From: Proteobacteria bacterium UBA1844
GTDB taxonomy: Bacteria > Pseudomonadota > Gammaproteobacteria > Steroidobacterales > Woeseiaceae
Length of the DNA stretch: 27,423 bases
Direction: 5' to 3'
Assembly (NCBI GenBank): GCA_002338615.1
Contig: DDIS01000082.1
Location: 24,414-51,836 of the forward strand
Under the pieces are notes generated by a model. It was not told the origin of the DNA, did not search any database, and saw only the letters and a list, made by a program, of their open reading frames with translations. Each line of letters begins with the position of its first letter. The stretch's first letter is position 1. Positions 25,921-27,423 of the stretch are shown piece after piece. A program made the position numbers and the translations under genes.

Positions 25921-26089
25921 TAAGCCGCATATTGCGCCAGTGGGCGCGTAGCATCGCCCGGGTACTTGCCTGGCTGACGGATATTCCGAACGAGCGGAAT
26001 ATACGGTGATTATTTCCGGGCGAGGAAAATTCGTCAGCCAGGCAAAGACTTGGCGAGAACGCGTCGCACTGGCGCAATATGCGGCTTAA
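25920..26089. repeat. 170-bp nested inverted repeat between smg and topA
   Basis: The outer arms 25920-25942 and 26067-26089 are perfect 23-bp inverted copies, both ending in TTAA at the outside. Inner arms 25966-25979 and 26032-26045 are perfect 14-bp inverted copies (TTGCCTGGCTGACG). Between outer and inner arms each side can fold alone (GGGCG/CGCCC at 25942-25959; GAC-GCG/CGC-GTC at 26047-26065), and the centre holds two more small hairpins: an 8-bp stem ATATTCCG/CGGAATAT at 25981-26002, and TTTCC/GGAAA at 26013-26028. The two halves are related as degenerate mirror copies of each other. It may be a MITE-like element with TTAA ends, or the gene for a structured RNA or leader of topA. No coding sequence is seen in the 301-bp gap between smg and topA. 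Confidence 0.85.
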
Positions 26090-26115
26090 ATACGTGCTTG
26101 GCGACGGTGTGTCAA
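26087..26115 (-). promoter_or_regulatory. Candidate sigma70 promoter reading toward topA
   Basis: On the minus strand a perfect TTGACA (26110-26115) is followed after exactly 17 bp by TATTTA (26087-26092). Transcription would begin near 26080, inside the right arm of the inverted repeat, run through the whole structured region and meet the terminator-like hairpin at 25901-25920. The predicted RNA would be about 180 nt, or a leader of about 220 nt for topA if it reads through. The -10 is only three of six to consensus. Confidence 0.45.
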
Positions 26116-26158
26116 GAAACCGCGGCGATTGCCCCGCCTGCTGCAAGTTCAGCCCGGC

Positions 26159-26635
26159 TTAGTGGACCAGCCCGGTATTCTCTTCAAAAACAAGGTCTTC
26201 CATGCGGGCATAGGCCTGTTCCTGGCCAGGCTGGCTAAACAGGACCATGAGCACCACCCACTTGATTTGTTCCACATCGACGTCGTGGGTTTCGAGCGCC
26301 AGCAAGCGGTCTATAAGGATTTCGCGCTGCAGCGGCGAGAGAATACCGATTTGTTCGAGGTAGCTGATGTAGCCCCGGCAGGAGACATCAAGGCGCTCAA
26401 ATTCAAACGCATTGTAAATGCGGGTGCCGTGCGCGGTTTGCGCAATGAGAGTGAGGTTGTCCTGGTGCTCGGTCAGACCGTCGAGCCACTCGAGTGCACG
26501 GTCGATTTCTGAGTCCGCGAATCCGGCTCTCGCAAGCTCAAGACGAAGTTCGTGTTGATCCGACTCCGGCTCTTCCTCCGTGTCGACGTAGGTCTCGAAC
26601 AGGTACATGAGGACGTCGAGTACGTTTTCTTTCAT
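26159..26635 (-). CDS. smg: Smg family protein (DUF494)
   Basis: A 158-residue acidic protein, the size of E. coli Smg. It begins KENVLDVLMYLFETYV and contains the family-typical RIYNAFEFERLDVSCRGYISYLEQIGIL, and IKWVVLMVLFSQPG near the end. The molecular function is unknown; the gene is widely conserved next to dprA and topA in gammaproteobacteria. It starts 37 bp after dprA with a purine-rich AAGGAAGGGGAG a little far (about 13 nt) from the ATG; a small GGAGC/GCTCC dyad lies in that spacer. It is followed by the structured 301-bp gap before topA. Confidence 0.94.
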   Translation of the reverse strand: MKENVLDVLMYLFETYVDTEEEPESDQHELRLELARAGFADSEIDRALEWLDGLTEHQDNLTLIAQTAHGTRIYNAFEFERLDVSCRGYISYLEQIGILSPLQREILIDRLLALETHDVDVEQIKWVVLMVLFSQPGQEQAYARMEDLVFEENTGLVH

Positions 26636-26672
26636 GCCCGGAGCGGCTCCCCTTCCTTAAGAATACTTTGAA

Positions 26673-27423
26673 TCAGGACATCAATATGTAACGTCCGCCG
26701 GATAACTTTTCGACCGTTCCGTCCAGCTCCAGGATCAGAAGCATGGATGAAACCTGCCCGATCGTCAATCCGGATCGCTCCACGAGCTGATCAACACTGA
26801 TGGGGTCATGCCCGAGGTTTTCAAGCAGTTTTACATACTCCGCGTCGCGGGGTTTTTGCTGGATCGGCAGGTTGTCCGTCGCTATTGCGTTCTGCAACAC
26901 ATGGCCGACCAGTGGGCCGAGTTCACCGAGGATGTCGTCGGCGGACTCAACGAGTTTCGCGCCGTCGCGTATCAGGCGGTGGCAGCCGCGCGCCATCGCG
27001 TTGTGAATAGAGCCAGGGATCGCGAACGATTCGCGGCCCTGCTCGCCGGCCAGCCGGGCCGTAATCAGCGACCCCGATCGGCGCGCAGCTTCCACGACCA
27101 GCGTTCCCAGCGACGCCCCGCTGATGAGCCGATTGCGTTGCGGGAACAACTCCTTCATCGGCGGTGTACCAAGCGGGAATTCGCTGACAAGCGCGCCATT
27201 CCGGCTGATCGCCTCGGCAAGTTCGCGGTTTTGCGCCGGGTAGACGGTGTCGATTCCGTGCCCGAGAAAGGCCACGGTTGGCTTGCTGGCGGCGATGGCG
27301 CCCTTGTGCGCGGCCGAATCAATACCCTGGGCCAGGCCGCTGACGATACAAAAGCCGTTGTTCGCAAGATAGCGCGCGAACTCAAAGGCGTTGCGTGCGC
27401 CGCCACTCGTCGGATTGCGGCTG
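26673..27423 (-). CDS. dprA: DNA-processing protein DprA (Smf), N-terminus outside window
   Basis: The frame stays open to the window edge, so the last 250 or so residues are present and the N-terminal part is missing. The visible part starts with SRNPTSGGARNAFEFARYL and SGLAQGIDSAAHKGA, the Rossmann-like core that binds single-stranded DNA, then LGHGIDTVYPAQNR, PQRNRLISG and VVEAARRSGSLITARLA. A winged-helix DprA C-terminal domain follows (DPISVDQLVERSGLTIGQVSSMLLILELDGTVEKLSGGRYI). DprA loads RecA on incoming ssDNA in natural transformation and is kept in many bacteria not known to be competent. A GTG at 27273-27275 could be mistaken for the start, but the motifs continue upstream. First gene of the minus-strand run. 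Confidence 0.96.
   Translation of the reverse strand, partial: SRNPTSGGARNAFEFARYLANNGFCIVSGLAQGIDSAAHKGAIAASKPTVAFLGHGIDTVYPAQNRELAEAISRNGALVSEFPLGTPPMKELFPQRNRLISGASLGTLVVEAARRSGSLITARLAGEQGRESFAIPGSIHNAMARGCHRLIRDGAKLVESADDILGELGPLVGHVLQNAIATDNLPIQQKPRDAEYVKLLENLGHDPISVDQLVERSGLTIGQVSSMLLILELDGTVEKLSGGRYILMS

Noticed and set aside
25920..26089. Idea that the structured region is 6S RNA
   Set aside because: A rod-like fold and size near 180 nt are reminiscent, but no sequence similarity to the E. coli 6S RNA is apparent and the usual neighbours (zapA, ygfA) are absent. The generic sRNA/leader/MITE options are kept open instead.

Overview
The window looks like chromosomal DNA of a GC-rich, aerobic gammaproteobacterium. 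The best evidence is the right-hand block on the minus strand, dprA - smg - topA - tsaC - hemF, a gene order typical of gammaproteobacteria. A large TonB-dependent receptor of the Xanthomonas/Caulobacter type, a secreted PA-domain subtilase and oxygen-dependent HemF fit a free-living, probably marine or sediment heterotroph. I cannot name the genus from sequence alone. No rRNA, tRNA, CRISPR array, transposase or phage gene was seen.

Positions 1-12100 hold an amine (probably polyamine) uptake and catabolism region. It begins with the 3' part of a PhoX-type phosphatase gene and a PuuC-like aldehyde dehydrogenase, both on the plus strand. A minus-strand operon follows: a Tat-exported PotD/PotF-like binding protein, a class III aminotransferase and a CrtI/PYROXD2-like FAD oxidoreductase. 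Divergent from it is a tightly overlapping plus-strand operon: a BetI-like TetR regulator, two PotB/PotC-like permeases, a PotA-like ATPase and a PuuA-like glutamine-synthetase-family ligase. The likely logic is import of an amine, gamma-glutamylation by the PuuA-like ligase, oxidation or transamination, and aldehyde oxidation. PuuB- and PuuD-type enzymes are absent from this window, so the route is not the textbook Puu pathway. The divergent intergenic region carries a plausible regulator promoter with two palindromes.

Positions 12100-19000 hold an envelope and secretion block: a TonB-dependent receptor, a small exported cupin protein just behind it, and a convergent 1056-residue secreted subtilase.

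Positions 19082-27423 are a run of closely spaced minus-strand genes: partial dprA, smg, topA, tsaC, hemF, a kinase/phospho-lyase fusion (APH-type kinase plus class III PLP enzyme) and a glyoxalase-fold protein.

The most unusual non-coding feature lies between smg and topA. It is a ~170-bp nested inverted repeat with perfect 23-bp outer arms and 14-bp inner arms (25920-26089). A good minus-strand promoter overlaps one end, and an intrinsic-terminator-like hairpin with a T run abuts the other, about 40 nt before the topA start codon. It could be a MITE-like element, a small RNA gene, or a transcription-attenuating leader of topA.
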